Shown: in pieces, positions 12,129 through 22,669 of the stretch
Position numbering within the stretch: the first letter of the stretch is position 1
Layout: each line of letters begins with the position of its first letter
Assembly (NCBI RefSeq): GCF_001625215.2
Contig: NC_030383.2
Location: forward strand, 59,820,949-59,884,948
DNA from: Daucus carota subsp. sativus
Lineage: Eukaryota; Streptophyta; Magnoliopsida; Apiales; Apiaceae
DNA: 64,000 bases
Reading direction: 5' to 3'
The notes under the pieces: generated by a model
What the model saw: the letters and a program-made list of their open reading frames with translations, nothing else
Database searches by the model: none
Told to the model about the DNA's origin: nothing
Made by a program: the position numbers and the translations under genes

Positions 12129-13382
12129 TTAAACACCTTCAACATCTTCTTCCTCATTCTCCATTTCCACTTTTGAAGTCCCACTTTTGCTTGATTTCTC
12201 AGTCAACTTAGGCCCCCCTTTTTTGCTCAAGTTCACTTCTGAATTTTTCTCCTTTTGTAATCTCTGGCTCTTCCTCAAGCCTCCTCCAATGCTCTTCTGG
12301 CTACCTGTTCTCTGGCTGCCCTTGTCTTCATTGCTCTTCTCCCTAATTCTCTGACTCTGTCTCAAATTCACCTCACTACTCTTCTTCTTTTCACTCTGAG
12401 TCAACTTCTCTTCACCACCTTGCTCTGCACCAACATTACCCTCAGAAATCACACTCTTTTGCCTTCTCTTTTCTTGACTCAGTTTACTCTGGCTCACACT
12501 CTTCTGACTTGTTCTCAGTGCCTTCTCTTTTGCCTTGTTCTCAGTGCTCTTCTCTTTTTCCTTTATCTCAGTACTCACAGTCTTCTCCCTAGGTTTTCTT
12601 TGACTCTGGCTCAGTTTGTCTTCAATAGGTTGCTTCTTTTCTATATGTCTCTGGCTGCTCTTACCTTCACCTTTGTTCCTTTTCACAGTTTTTGGTGTCA
12701 CATCATTACCTTCTTCATCAAGAACAACTGGTGTTTCTTCTGTATTCTTAAAGAGCCCCCTTAACATTGAATACCTACCTCTCTTTCTAGCTCTATATGG
12801 TGGATTAGGTGAAGGCACCCTCCTCTTCTATTTAGGCTTAGGACAGTCACTCTCACTAGAATCCATGTTGGAACTGTCACCATGGAAACTTTGTTTTTCC
12901 TTTTCATCCTCATCTGCACCTTCCTCAACCACCTCATTCAGAGCTTCTCCAACTTCAACTCTAATGTCCTCTATCCTCTGTATCCTCTGATCTATAGCCA
13001 ATTGAGTAAATGAAATATCCCAATTTTCACCATCTAAACCAGGGCCATTAGGGGTTAAATACAGCCTAACTAATTTGTAATTACTCTCTACCAAGGTTTT
13101 AAGTAGGTCAAGGTCCCTTTCAGTTTCAATAGGCATGATGTTAGCTGCTGCAAACTCTAATTCATTAAGCAAAAACCAGAGGTCCGTACTATCAGTGCTA
13201 CAACCAACCTCCCCAACCATAGCTTCAATTTCAAACAAACACAAACCCTCCACAGAACACATGTCAAAATATGCAATATCACCCCCAACATAGTCAGAAA
13301 ATTCAGGGTTAAACTGACCACCATAGTGTAGTTTTATCGAAAAGTATGGACTCATATCTGCATACAAAAATTGTTTTTTCAA
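12129..13382 (-). pseudogene. PB1-like domain protein of MULE origin, interrupted by one in-frame stop
   Basis: Reading from 13382, about 184 codons encode an N-terminal domain: FSIKLHYGGQF, YVGGDIAYFDMC and WFLLNELEFAA, followed by an acidic tail. This resembles the PB1-like domain often found at the N-terminus of plant MuDR-type transposases. One TAG at 12828-12830 interrupts it. The same frame then continues for about 230 codons of low-complexity Lys/Ser/Gln repeats (SQSQRKPREK, LRQSQRIREK, LRKSQRLQKE) to a stop at 12129. The zinc-ribbon, DDE core and SWIM domains of a real MURA transposase are absent. The stop could mark recent inactivation or two separate proteins; an intact reading frame on both sides favours a recent change. 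Confidence 0.65.
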
Positions 13383-13926
13383 GCTTTAAACAACAAGGGG
13401 ACCACACTACTTTAATTAATCGAACAGATTCACATCAATGGGACCACAAATATATATATAAACAAAACCCTAGATACCACAAAAAGACAACATGCATGAA
13501 ATATATCCAACTCAGTACGAATGCCGTATAAACACAATTAAAGCAAGCATATGTGAGAGACGAAGATCGTGCTTACCACCATAAGCCGGGATTTCATCAC
13601 TTCCACCAGCAAATGCGCCTGAACCAGCATCGTCCATCGCTTTCAGCCCTCCTGCATCATTTACGCCTAAAGTACTCCTTAATCGCCCTCTCATCGTCGT
13701 TCGTTATTGATTTTAGGTTTACGAGATTGTGGTGTGAGTAAGCTTGTACTGGTGTAGTGGTGTGAGGAATACGGAACGGTGTTAAGGGGAATGAGGGAAT
13801 TGGAGGGAATTAGGGATTTTACCGTATGTTTTTTTAATTTAATTTTTAAACAAGAGTTAAAGGGTGAATGGTCACCAATACCCTTAAATTTTAACGTTAA
13901 CTGGTCAAAGCCGGTCAATTTTAACG

Positions 13927-14053
13927 GAAACGGGTGGGGAGGGTTCCAATTGCCGCGCTTTTCAAACGTGAGGGGTGCACGCTGCAATTATACAAAGTAT
14001 ACGCCATAAAGTGCTTTTTCGGAAATCCAGGGGGTGCAAAATGCAATAAACTC
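13927..14053 (-). repeat. Right terminal inverted repeat of the MULE
   Basis: This is the complement of the left repeat, ending GGGGGTGCAAAATGCAATAA followed by ACTC. It abuts the 9-bp duplication TTTAAATAA at 14054-14062. Confidence 0.88.
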
Positions 14054-14062
14054 TTTAAATAA

Positions 14063-15998
14063 TCACGCGACAATAAATAATATACACACACTTAAACAAA
14101 TATACCTGATATTTTCATTTACACCACTTCATAATTAAAATTATCTCAGCTTTTGCACGCAGTCTGAGCTAATGCATCTTTTAGCTCGTGTAAAAATTAG
14201 TTTCATCTTATAATTCGATCAGCTTGTACGAAGCTTCGTACGTTGCTGCATGCACCGACCTTAACGAGAATAAACCAGCTGATATTACAAGATTGCATGT
14301 ATTTTTTCTCGTTTAATTAAACACATTATTTTAATTATAAAACCATAAACTAATTACGCAATATTAGTTAATTCATTTTACTGACAAAAATCATCAGTTT
14401 CAATAGAATCAAGAAGTGATATTTACTATTATATCACTTTTACTGACAAATTCACGAACTACAATAAATTTAAGATTCGTAACGTCAGACAGATTGAATC
14501 GATCTAAAAATATTCGTTGTTACTAAAACTGAATATTAACGTGTTAATATTTGTCTTCGCCCCAAAGCCAAGGTGGAAGCTTGAATTTTAAATTAACTCT
14601 TAATCAACAATTATTAATTATAATAATGTAGTTTTGTTCAGCTCAATTAAAGCCGGTACCGTACTCCATCGATTTTGTACTTGTTCCACTTACATTATTT
14701 TAACAAGTATTTTAGTCGGTATTATATATAAAGGACTGTGAATTCAATGAATTTGATCAGTTTGATTCTGTTGTTATCTAAATAAAATAATGCAAAATAA
14801 ATACGTTAAAAGTGCCATCTCTAGATGTGTGAAAATTTGGATGTATTCTGCATGTGTTGCAGTTTCGTTTTTTTTTTTCCCTTCTCTTTTGTTTAAAGTT
14901 TCTTAAACTGGATGGTTATAGATGTTATGTAGCATTTGCCTAAAAAGTGAGTATATATTTTAGGTGGATGATCCGAATCTGATAATGTAATATAAGCTTT
15001 GTAGGATCTTGGCGATCTAAAACTTGTAGTAACTTAATGTTGGAAATTTGGCCGGTTGCAGTTCATCTGTATTCATCCAAAGATTTTATTTCATAATATT
15101 TGAATAAAAATTTCATCCATATATTGTTTTGGAAAAAATATTTATTATAACTCTTCATTTTCTATACAATATTCATCACATAAAATTTAGCCATATTCAT
15201 ACTTAATCATCATTTTCTCATACATTATTCTTTATTCATAAAATTTCTATACAATTTTTTTCATTCATTTTTTCCTTAATTATTTCATTTCATTCAAATG
15301 TATACAATCTAAGAGCACCTCTTGCGGTAATGAGGCTCCCTAAATGTATGAACAATTCAATTTTTAAAAAATAAGGAAGGGAGTATTCAATTCCACACCC
15401 TTAATTTCCCGTATCATCCGTTCTTGTCCACTAATCATACTCCCTCTTATCCCACGTACTCAATCTCTCTTCCATCATTTTATCTCTTTCCTCCAAGTTA
15501 GCTCACACATCGGCTAATTTTAAAGCTAAGTCATTATTATTCCTCATTTTCAATTATGTTGCTTATTATTTGTTTATTAAGAATTACTTGATTATGAAAA
15601 AAAAAATGATACATGTTAATTGATAATTTAATTAGATGTGAATTGTTATATAGAAAAAATTAGAAATGGTTAGTTGCTAATTTTAATTACCTTTTTAGGA
15701 AAAAATATTGGTTAATAATTATAAATATATCTATGAATAAGAAGCTACAAATAATTGTAGAAATATGATAATTATTTTTTATTTTTGTGTATATAGTGAT
15801 TTTATTTTGATATTTTTAAGTAGAATAATTTAAAAATATATATTTACACATGTAGATAGCATCTGATCGTAATTACATGAATCACCGGCTTGATAAGAAT
15901 AAAAGAGTATAACAAATGAGAACAAAATCGGTATAAATAATTTCATTAAATTTGCTGTTGCACCAACTGATGATTTAATTTAAAGGGGAAAATAAGAT
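14063..15998. other. AT-rich intergenic DNA
   Basis: No gene, RNA or element termini recognised. Several worn T-rich tracts and a GAGCACCTCTTGC motif near 15313 may be MITE debris. Confidence 0.45.
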
Positions 15999-16640
15999 AT
16001 GTATGTACATAATGTGAATTATAACCACAAAAATTCTGATGATGTGACATTAGATTTGTATCGACGTGGTATTATGTCGGGGTATATAATATGGTATTTT
16101 TATGGGAAGGGTTATAGATCACACGTGGGTACTAGAACGAGTTCAAAAAATGTTGGTTGCGCAAATAATTTTTATGATGCACGAGAAATACTTGACGATT
16201 TTGTGAATACAACTGAAAATTTCAAGAATGGTGAAGAATCGAATGTAACAGTAAAAATTTTTTATAAAAATAAAATACTTGATAGTGCTTCTGAACTAAT
16301 TTATCCAGATAATACAAGGTTTACAACATTATCACTTGGGAACAAACTACTCCAGTTTAAATACAAACATAATTGTAATAATAAGGTTTTGTGGAATTGC
16401 TTGAACTTATTGAATCAGTGTTGCCGAATGATCGCAAATTGTGTCCATGAAATACTATGATACGAAAAAATTGGTAAGTCGTTTGAACATTGGATACTAA
16501 AAAATTGATACTTGTACGGATGGTTTCTTGTTTTTCTACAAAGAGGATAGTGAGAAAATATATTTTGATATATGTATTGAAAGTCTATACAGGACTCGAA
16601 AAGATCATAAAAAAAAAAGTTGATCCTCGAAAATTTTATT
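15999..16640 (+). pseudogene. CACTA (En/Spm) transposase remnant
   Basis: The best frame, 15999-16460, encodes 153 residues including LDLYRRGIMSGYIIWYFYGKG, DFVNTTENFK and SELIYPDNTRFTTLSL. These match the general pattern of the N-terminal region of TNP2-like CACTA transposases (a VTMDLYRRGIM..Y..WY.HGE block and a LYP..T..T.LS block). Further matches continue downstream in other frames, for example KYYDTKKLVSRLN and a DTC.DGFLFFYKED-like segment near 16450-16560, so the gene carries frameshifts and is dead. Only the front third is present. No CACTA termini were found nearby. Confidence 0.68.
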
Positions 16641-18154
16641 ATTTCCTCTTGAATTGAGATTACAAAAGTTGTAAAATATGAAGTAAATTGAAAAATCTAA
16701 AATTTATAAAAATGACCAAGAAGGTGGTACTTTTATATAAAATCTACCAAAAATAAGAAAAAAATACCCTCTTATAAGTTATCAACTTTCTTCGGTTGCT
16801 TTTAACGAGAAATTACTGATCCTAGTCATTTTTAACGGCCGTATGTAACGATGACTTTTAATCATTTTTCTAATAACAACACTTGTGTTCGCGTATATAA
16901 AATTTTTAAGTGAGGCAAGTATTACCCAAAATTGGCCCCAATATATATTTTTTGTATCCGGCTACATTGATTGCACCAATGTCACAATCTTGACCATGAA
17001 AAAAGACTCCCTTAAAAACAAAAAATCATGGATTATGATACCCGACTTCATGCAAACGTACATCTACATGGGGTATCCCACGTATATAAAACCAACCCAT
17101 AGGAAGGTAAAACGTCGAAATCAAATTAAAATCTTTTGGCCTATATACATGCCATTTAAATGATGAATGCTTTAACTTATAGTTTGTACCATTCTTTTTA
17201 AATCTTGGCCTATAGACCCCATTTCCCATCTATATATCCCACCACAAATCAAATCACCATCGCTATCCGCCTAAATTCTACACTCACTGATTTATATTTC
17301 CGTGTTGCAGTTTGGTAGATAATTTTATGAAGCATTCAAGGCATTTAAGTGTGACCTAACCTTTGATTGTACGTCCTCTCGAGATTTTTTGCAGATTAAA
17401 GACCCCATTTCGATGGCAGCCTAGTGGTACCCTTCAAAAGATTCTAGTATCGAGAAATCTTGAAAGCCAGTGGACTCGGGATAGCCGGAGGGGGAATCAT
17501 AAAATGGTTAATTCGGGGGTCAATTTTCGAAAGAAAATATTGTTACAGTTTTAAGAATCATTATAGTTTTAAGAGTAAATTTAAAAATAATGATACTATT
17601 CTACACTGAATTTCACAAAAGTAATCAAAATTTTAAATTTATAAATTAGTGATCAATTTTAGTTTTTGTTTTTTTTTAAAAATGATGTTTGCTATTTTTT
17701 TTTTTAAGAGCTTGTCAAAATCTTTCTTTTAATAGACGACTGAAAAATCTAGCTTTAGCCACTTCATTCAAATTTAGTGGAAAGAACTGTCACTATCATC
17801 ACTCTAATTTTAAATTTTGATGATTAATAATCATTAAAAAGTTTTTCTTTTTTACTATACAGGATCCGGATTTGCATATTAAATTAATATAATTCGACTA
17901 ATCTCAATAAGCTACTTAATTGCACAAAGTATTCTACGATCCATTATTCTTACGAAGAATTATACTTGAAACCTTCTCTGAATCTCTGTTAACTCTCAGA
18001 TTCGTAATTGTTAAGTGACTAATTCTCCTTAAACCTTAAGTTGTAGGTATAATATTCCTGTGAGCCTAGCCTCTGATACCATGTTAAGTAATCAATTCTG
18101 ATGCTGAAATCTCAAGATGTTAAAAAAAGTGCTTACCAAGATCATATCTTAATA
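16641..18154. other. Intergenic DNA with possible old retroelement debris
   Basis: No host gene is visible. Near 18074-18086 CCTCTGATACCA is the complement of the tRNA-iMet primer-binding motif used by many plant LTR elements. It suggests a fossil LTR element read on the minus strand, but no pair of terminal repeats could be delimited. Confidence 0.4.
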
Positions 18155-18389
18155 CTCCCTCCGTCCCACCGGGTTGTTAACGTTCACTGTTTGCACGCAT
18201 TTTGAGGCTCTTATAAAGTATAGTTCTATAATGTTTTTTTAATTTATTTTTTTTTTGAATAAAAGTTTAAACATCAAACTTTTATTCAGAATTTTTTTTA
18301 TAAAAAAAAACCTCATGCAACTATATTTTATAGAAGTCTTAAAAAGCGTGCCAAAAAGTGATGTTAACAATCCAACGGGACGGAGGGAG
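18155..18389. mobile_element. Stowaway MITE
   Basis: It starts CTCCCTCCGTCCCACCGG and ends with the complement, CGGGACGGAGGGAG. TA lies on both sides (18153-18154 and 18390-18391). It is 235 bp and non-coding. The two halves pair further inward through GTTGTTAAC/GTTAACAAT and the CTCTTATAAA block, so the element can fold into one long hairpin. Confidence 0.87.
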
Positions 18390-18391
18390 TA

Positions 18392-19706
18392 GTAATTATG
18401 AGTTACGGCAGCTTCTATGAAATCTGGTTCAGCGCTCTAAGGACAGTCGTGGGCATATCTCGATCTCTCGTCATCTCTCGTGCACAAAAATCTCAAAGAT
18501 TTCATCTTCAGAATTAAATGAAAAAAATCCAGAGTAGGTGAGATGTGTGTGTGCACTATCATAATAATTGGAGATTGAACTTAACAACACATATGCATGT
18601 ATGATGTACCAAACCAAAATTTACTTGGATTTGCGCCACAACTGATGAGCCATGTTGATGCATGCAATGGCTAGTTGTCAACTGACAAAGTGGATACATG
18701 CATATTCTATTAGTTGTAGCCTACTAGCTAGCTACTTGTTTCCCAACATTCAACAGGATTAAATACAGGATTTTGCGTTAAACAAGTCGTTAAGTATGAT
18801 CTTTTCACGGGTGGAGGATCAGGAATGATTTAATCCAAGATTGATACACCGACTTGTCTTTAGAATTACTCTAGCTCCATCTCCTTTGAAGAAAAATCGT
18901 ATTCGTTTTTACTTTTTAGGTTTGAACCATGATTAGAGTTCGATATTATATTCACAACCGGTTCATCTAAAATATTAATATATTAGAGCCGCAAATAGAT
19001 TTTAGCCATATCAACTTAGTGTGCGTATCATCAACTCTATCTTCTTAAAGAAAAATCTTATTCGTTTTTAGGTATAAGCCATATCAACTTAGTGTGTTTA
19101 TTATGTGTGTTAGTAGCATATGATTATAGGAAAAAAGGAATCCGACAGAGAAAAATCATATGGGATGAGATAATTTCTGCTGGATGACATTATAATAACC
19201 CTATGTATACGTCAAATTTTTAGGTTAATTGTCCAACGATTTTTTTGAGCTTATGTGTTAAGAAGCCGGTGCGTGTGAAGCCTTTAAGTACACCAAGTTA
19301 AAAAATTTCTTATAATAAAATTACTAAAATTTAAAGAAATCATATATTATTTATTTTAGTTAATATTTTTCTTAACAAACTTCTTCTTTTTACTTTAATA
19401 ATTATATTAAATAAAATATGAGGAGGATTTAATCAAATAATATATTTTATTATCGCTTTCTATCACTCAAAATTTATCTATATATTTGCTATGGTCTCAG
19501 GCCCAATATGTTGAAGGACATATCATCCCTTGGTTCCGGGTATACTATGCTTTTCAGTTGGGCTCAAACATTGTGTGTTCTGGGTTTCATGCTCTCCATT
19601 TCGGCCCAGATGTAATTATGCTTTCCAGTTTGGTCCATCATGTACAAGTAACTAAGCAAAGTGTTGGATCCGGCGTACAGTTTTATAGCCGTCGGATGAG
19701 TTATTA
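18392..19706. other. Intergenic DNA, no gene recognised
   Basis: Contains an imperfect triplet of about 45-50 bp around 19545-19650 built on TATGCTTTTCAGTTGGG, CATGCTCTCCATTTCGG and TATGCTTTCCAGTTTGG. An open frame over it has no known domain and is probably chance. Confidence 0.4.
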
Positions 19707-19931
19707 TGCTCCATCCGTTCCGGTCAATTTTTTACGTTTGGTTTGGACACGGGGTGGGTGAAGTGGTGAGACTAATTGATTTTTAATGTAAAAAAATGGT
19801 GGAGTAGGAGTAGTGTGAAAAACGAAGAAAATGAAGAAGTGATGGTACTCGACTATTTTTGGTAAGTTTGAAAGGTAAAGAATTGGATGAGACATCCGAA
19901 GAAAGTGCAGAAAAATGGTTGGGACTGAGAG
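19707..19931. mobile_element. Decayed Stowaway-like MITE
   Basis: The left end TGCTCCATCCGTTCCGGTCAA and right end GGGACTGAGAG retain the Stowaway pattern with several changes, and TA lies on both sides. Internal text (GGGTGAAGTGGTGAGACTAAT) resembles other Stowaway copies. It is older than the copies at 8187 and 18155. Confidence 0.5.
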
Positions 19932-20151
19932 TAATATGTAACCTCCACAAATCGAATTCTTAAAACAATTGAACTTTTAATTCCATGTATCAAAGTTTGC
20001 CTATTTTGGAACTGCATTAAAGTTGTTAAAATGTGAAATATGTCCGAGCCTAAGTATTCTTCAAATTTAAATCATTTTTCTCCATACAAATGGAGTTCAA
20101 ATAATAATAAATTGATTAAATTGGGATAATAAAGTTTATCTGATCAAAAAC

Positions 20152-20158
20152 TATAAAT
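20152..20158 (+). promoter_or_regulatory. Candidate TATA box of the GDSL gene
   Basis: TATAAAT lies about 95 bp upstream of the GDSL ATG, a plausible core promoter position in otherwise AT-rich DNA. Confidence 0.35.
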
Positions 20159-20248
20159 TTAGAACAAGCCAATGTGCTCCAAATCGTGAAAGAGATTAAC
20201 ATCAACAAATGAACAGACTCTACTTTACCAGAAATCTTTTCAGCTCTT

Positions 20249-21587
20249 ATGGCTCCTTTATTCTTTCTTTTTGATCTCCTCTTGCTTAAATTTTGCACCA
20301 CTTTGTGCTCATGCAATGCTCAATCTTCACATTATCCAAACCTCCCCAAATTCTCAGCTATTCTGATCTTCGGTGATTCGTTATTAGACACCGGAAACAA
20401 TAATTTCATTTCTACTGACCTTCAAGCAAACCATGCACCTTATGGTGTATCATTCCCCGGTGGCATTCCCACAGGTAGATTTTCTGATGGAAAACTCATG
20501 TCGGATTTTTTGGCTGATGCCTTGGGCCTTAAGCAATGCGTTCCTCCTTTTCTTGACCCGAATGTGCCTCAATCTGAGCTCCCCACAGGAGTCTGTTTCG
20601 CGTCAGCAGGGTCTGGATACGATGACAGGACTGCTAGTATGTCGCGGGTCATTTCAGTGACACAGCAGTACCAAAAATATTTTAAGGATTATAAACGTAA
20701 AATTATTGCAATGCTGGGAGAATTCGAGGCTGCAAATGTACTTGGAAAGTCTCTGGTTTTTGCTATTTCAGGGAGTAATGATGTGTCCATTAACATATAT
20801 GAAAAGCCAGGGCCATTCCATTTATTCATTGATCAATACCAAGATTTTTTATTAGGCAACGTCGAAAAATTTATCAAGGTCAGTTCCCTTTCACACAATA
20901 AATGCAAATTCTGTTTATTAATAGGTACCCGAAAAAACTCAGATGATTAATAATGCAGTCATTATACGAAGATGGATGTCGGAACATGGCAATAGCAGGG
21001 CTTCCCCCTGTTTGTGGCCCTCTGGAGTTCGGGGGAGTGGTGGGATGTTTGAACAACCCGAATTCAGATCCCCAAGTGTACAATAGGAAGCTTCAAGCAA
21101 TGTTGAATCAATTACAGTCCTCACTTCCTGGCAGCACAATCGTTTATGCTGATATTTTCACACCCTTGAAAGAATTAGCCTCGAATCCAATTCCTCACGG
21201 TACATTATTCACTTATTTATTCTTGCAACGTTACGTACTCCCTCTGTTTGGATATGTTAGTCTCTTGACTTTTTTATAAGATTAACATATCCAAACAGAG
21301 GGAGTAATTTTCTTGAGAGTCAAGTCTCAAGGTACACAAATATGGTCATAGTTGATGAGACTTCTAAAAAAATGTGAATAATGGCAGGTCTGTATACACC
21401 TATTGGAAACTGCTGTGGAGAAGGAGTCCCAGCAATGGGACTGACATGCAATGCTTTTGTGCTGACATGTCCGAATCCTTCAAAATATTTTCTGTGGGAT
21501 TCGATACATCCTACCCAAGCTGTCTATCGCTACATGTCCGATTATTTGATCAGCAATGCTCTCCCACAGTTTAATCTCCTAGCATGA
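20249..21587 (+). CDS. GDSL esterase/lipase, three exons
   Basis: Exons 20249-20878, 20959-21199 and 21388-21587 join with GT-AG introns to give 356 residues, a normal length. A hydrophobic signal peptide spans about residues 1-24, so the product is probably secreted or apoplastic. Block I is FGDSLLDTGNNN with nucleophile Ser44. Block II has Gly121 in the FASAGSGYDD segment. Block III is GSND (175-178) with the oxyanion Asn177. Block V is WDSIHPT with Asp328 and His331, so the whole SGNH catalytic set is present. Plant members hydrolyse acyl esters and act in cutin or wax metabolism, defence or pollen development; the substrate here cannot be told. Intron 2 contains a 67-bp MITE. The loss of early introns common in the family is the only oddity. 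Confidence 0.92.
21238..21304. mobile_element. 67-bp Stowaway-like mini-MITE in GDSL intron 2
   Basis: CTCCCTCTGTTTGGATATGT and its complement face each other across a loop of about 12 bases. TA flanks both ends (21236-21237 and 21305-21306). This is nearly a pure hairpin and one of the smallest recognisable Stowaway forms. It lies wholly inside the intron at 21200-21387, between donor and acceptor. Confidence 0.8.
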
Positions 21588-21844
21588 TCTAAGATCAGCT
21601 GGACTTCAAGTATTTAATTAGGCCTAAGTTTGTAATCTGATAGCCTGTAATCTATGTCCCCTCACTCTATGTTATAATCTTGAAAGTGTCTTTGTAGTGA
21701 TTCTAGTATGAAGCATGTGTAAAAAGAAAAAACTATGGGGCAAATTAATAGTGTTCTGCTTCTTGGGATCAGCATTCAGTAGGGCTGCTGTGCTGGCCAA
21801 GTAGAATGTCAAAAATGAGATGATTAAAACTAATAAAAAGCACT

Positions 21845-21929
21845 TGGGGTGAGAGAGGCTCGAACTCTCGACCTCAGGATTACTCTTATGCTATGAGACC
21901 TACGCGCTAGCCAACTGCGCCACCACCCC
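21845..21929 (-). tRNA. tRNA-Met (CAT), elongator type, with an 11-base intron
   Basis: The minus strand reads GGGGTGGTGGCGCAGTTGGC at the 5' end and closes with CTCTCACCCCA. The anticodon CAT is at 21895-21893 and is followed by A37. The intron GCATAAGAGTA occupies 21891-21881, just after position 37. The D-arm (GCGCAGTTGGCTAGCGC) and T-arm (GAGAGTTCGAGCCTCTC) are intact. Plant elongator tRNA-Met genes characteristically have such an intron. The gene lies 250 bp downstream of the GDSL gene and is convergent with it. Confidence 0.96.
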
Positions 21930-22669
21930 ATGATGTTGTTTTCTTGATTTCAAGATACTTAAAGATAGTTTTGAGGCCAAAAAAGCAAAAGACCGGGAAT
22001 CCAGTGTAAAGAATGTGGTGTCGCTATAACAAGGCTAACTTAACGGCTTAAAATTCTGGATCTTTATGATTTCTGCAAAGCATCACATTTAAAAGATATT
22101 GTTCTGCATTCGTATACGAAAAGTCATATAATTCGATTTTCAAGAGCGGTTCACGTTACTTCCATCCCAACAATTACATTAGATAAAGTTGAGATTGTTG
22201 CTTTGGATAGAAGCTGGAGTTGAATGTAGTGGCTGAGCCCCTTGCTGTTAAACTCTGGTTACATTCGAAAATATTACCTTAATTCATCTATACTTCAAGG
22301 CATTACGCGAGTGACGGAATCATGATTTCAATTTTCGAAATAACTCTGACTTGATATAAAGTTATTCATTGTAACGTTGAGATTGTGTGTTTCTTTCTGT
22401 TTTTACAAGCCAGATCGCATCTCTTTGGCTTAAATGTAGTCTTAGATCTGGTTTCGCAATGTCAAACACCTTTCTTCTATACAGACTCTTCCATTAAATT
22501 ACATCTCACTCATGTGCCTTAATTCGCTGCCTCTTCCACACAAATTTCTCAACTTAACCACTCACGTTTGAAGCTCTTCATTGCCGAACCTTTTTACTAG
22601 CATTCGAGTGACTCGACTCGACTCGATTACATTCCTCTTAACCTCAAAAACAATTTGTATACCACAGCA
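21930..22669. other. Intergenic DNA, promoter side of the PRA1 gene
   Basis: No gene was found. The last about 150 bp before the PRA1 start contain the probable 5' UTR with GACTCGACTCGACTCGATTA direct repeats near 22609-22628. Confidence 0.5.

Larger units (their letters stand above)
9613..14053. mobile_element. Mutator-like element (MULE) with long TIRs, carrying two genes
   Basis: The two ends are an imperfect inverted repeat of about 120 bp, from GAGTTTATTGCATTTTGC inward through CTGGATTTCCGAAAAAGC to the CAATTGGAACCC segment. A perfect 9-bp duplication TTTAAATAA flanks them at 9604-9612 and 14054-14062. The left end has five extra bases (GAGTA) outside the shared repeat. Inside are a GRF zinc-finger gene (+), a PB1-like pseudogene (-), a short downstream frame (-) and a nested hAT element. 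I see no MULE transposase catalytic core and no SWIM zinc finger, so this copy is probably a non-autonomous deletion derivative. Long TIRs and a 9-bp duplication are diagnostic of the superfamily. Confidence 0.92.

Noticed and set aside
12420-12990. Plus-strand frames opposite the PB1-like gene
   Set aside because: They are antisense shadows of the Lys/Ser-rich coding repeat, with no domain of their own.
19486-19761. 91-codon plus-strand frame
   Set aside because: It covers three imperfect repeats and runs into a decayed Stowaway; no domain or splice context.
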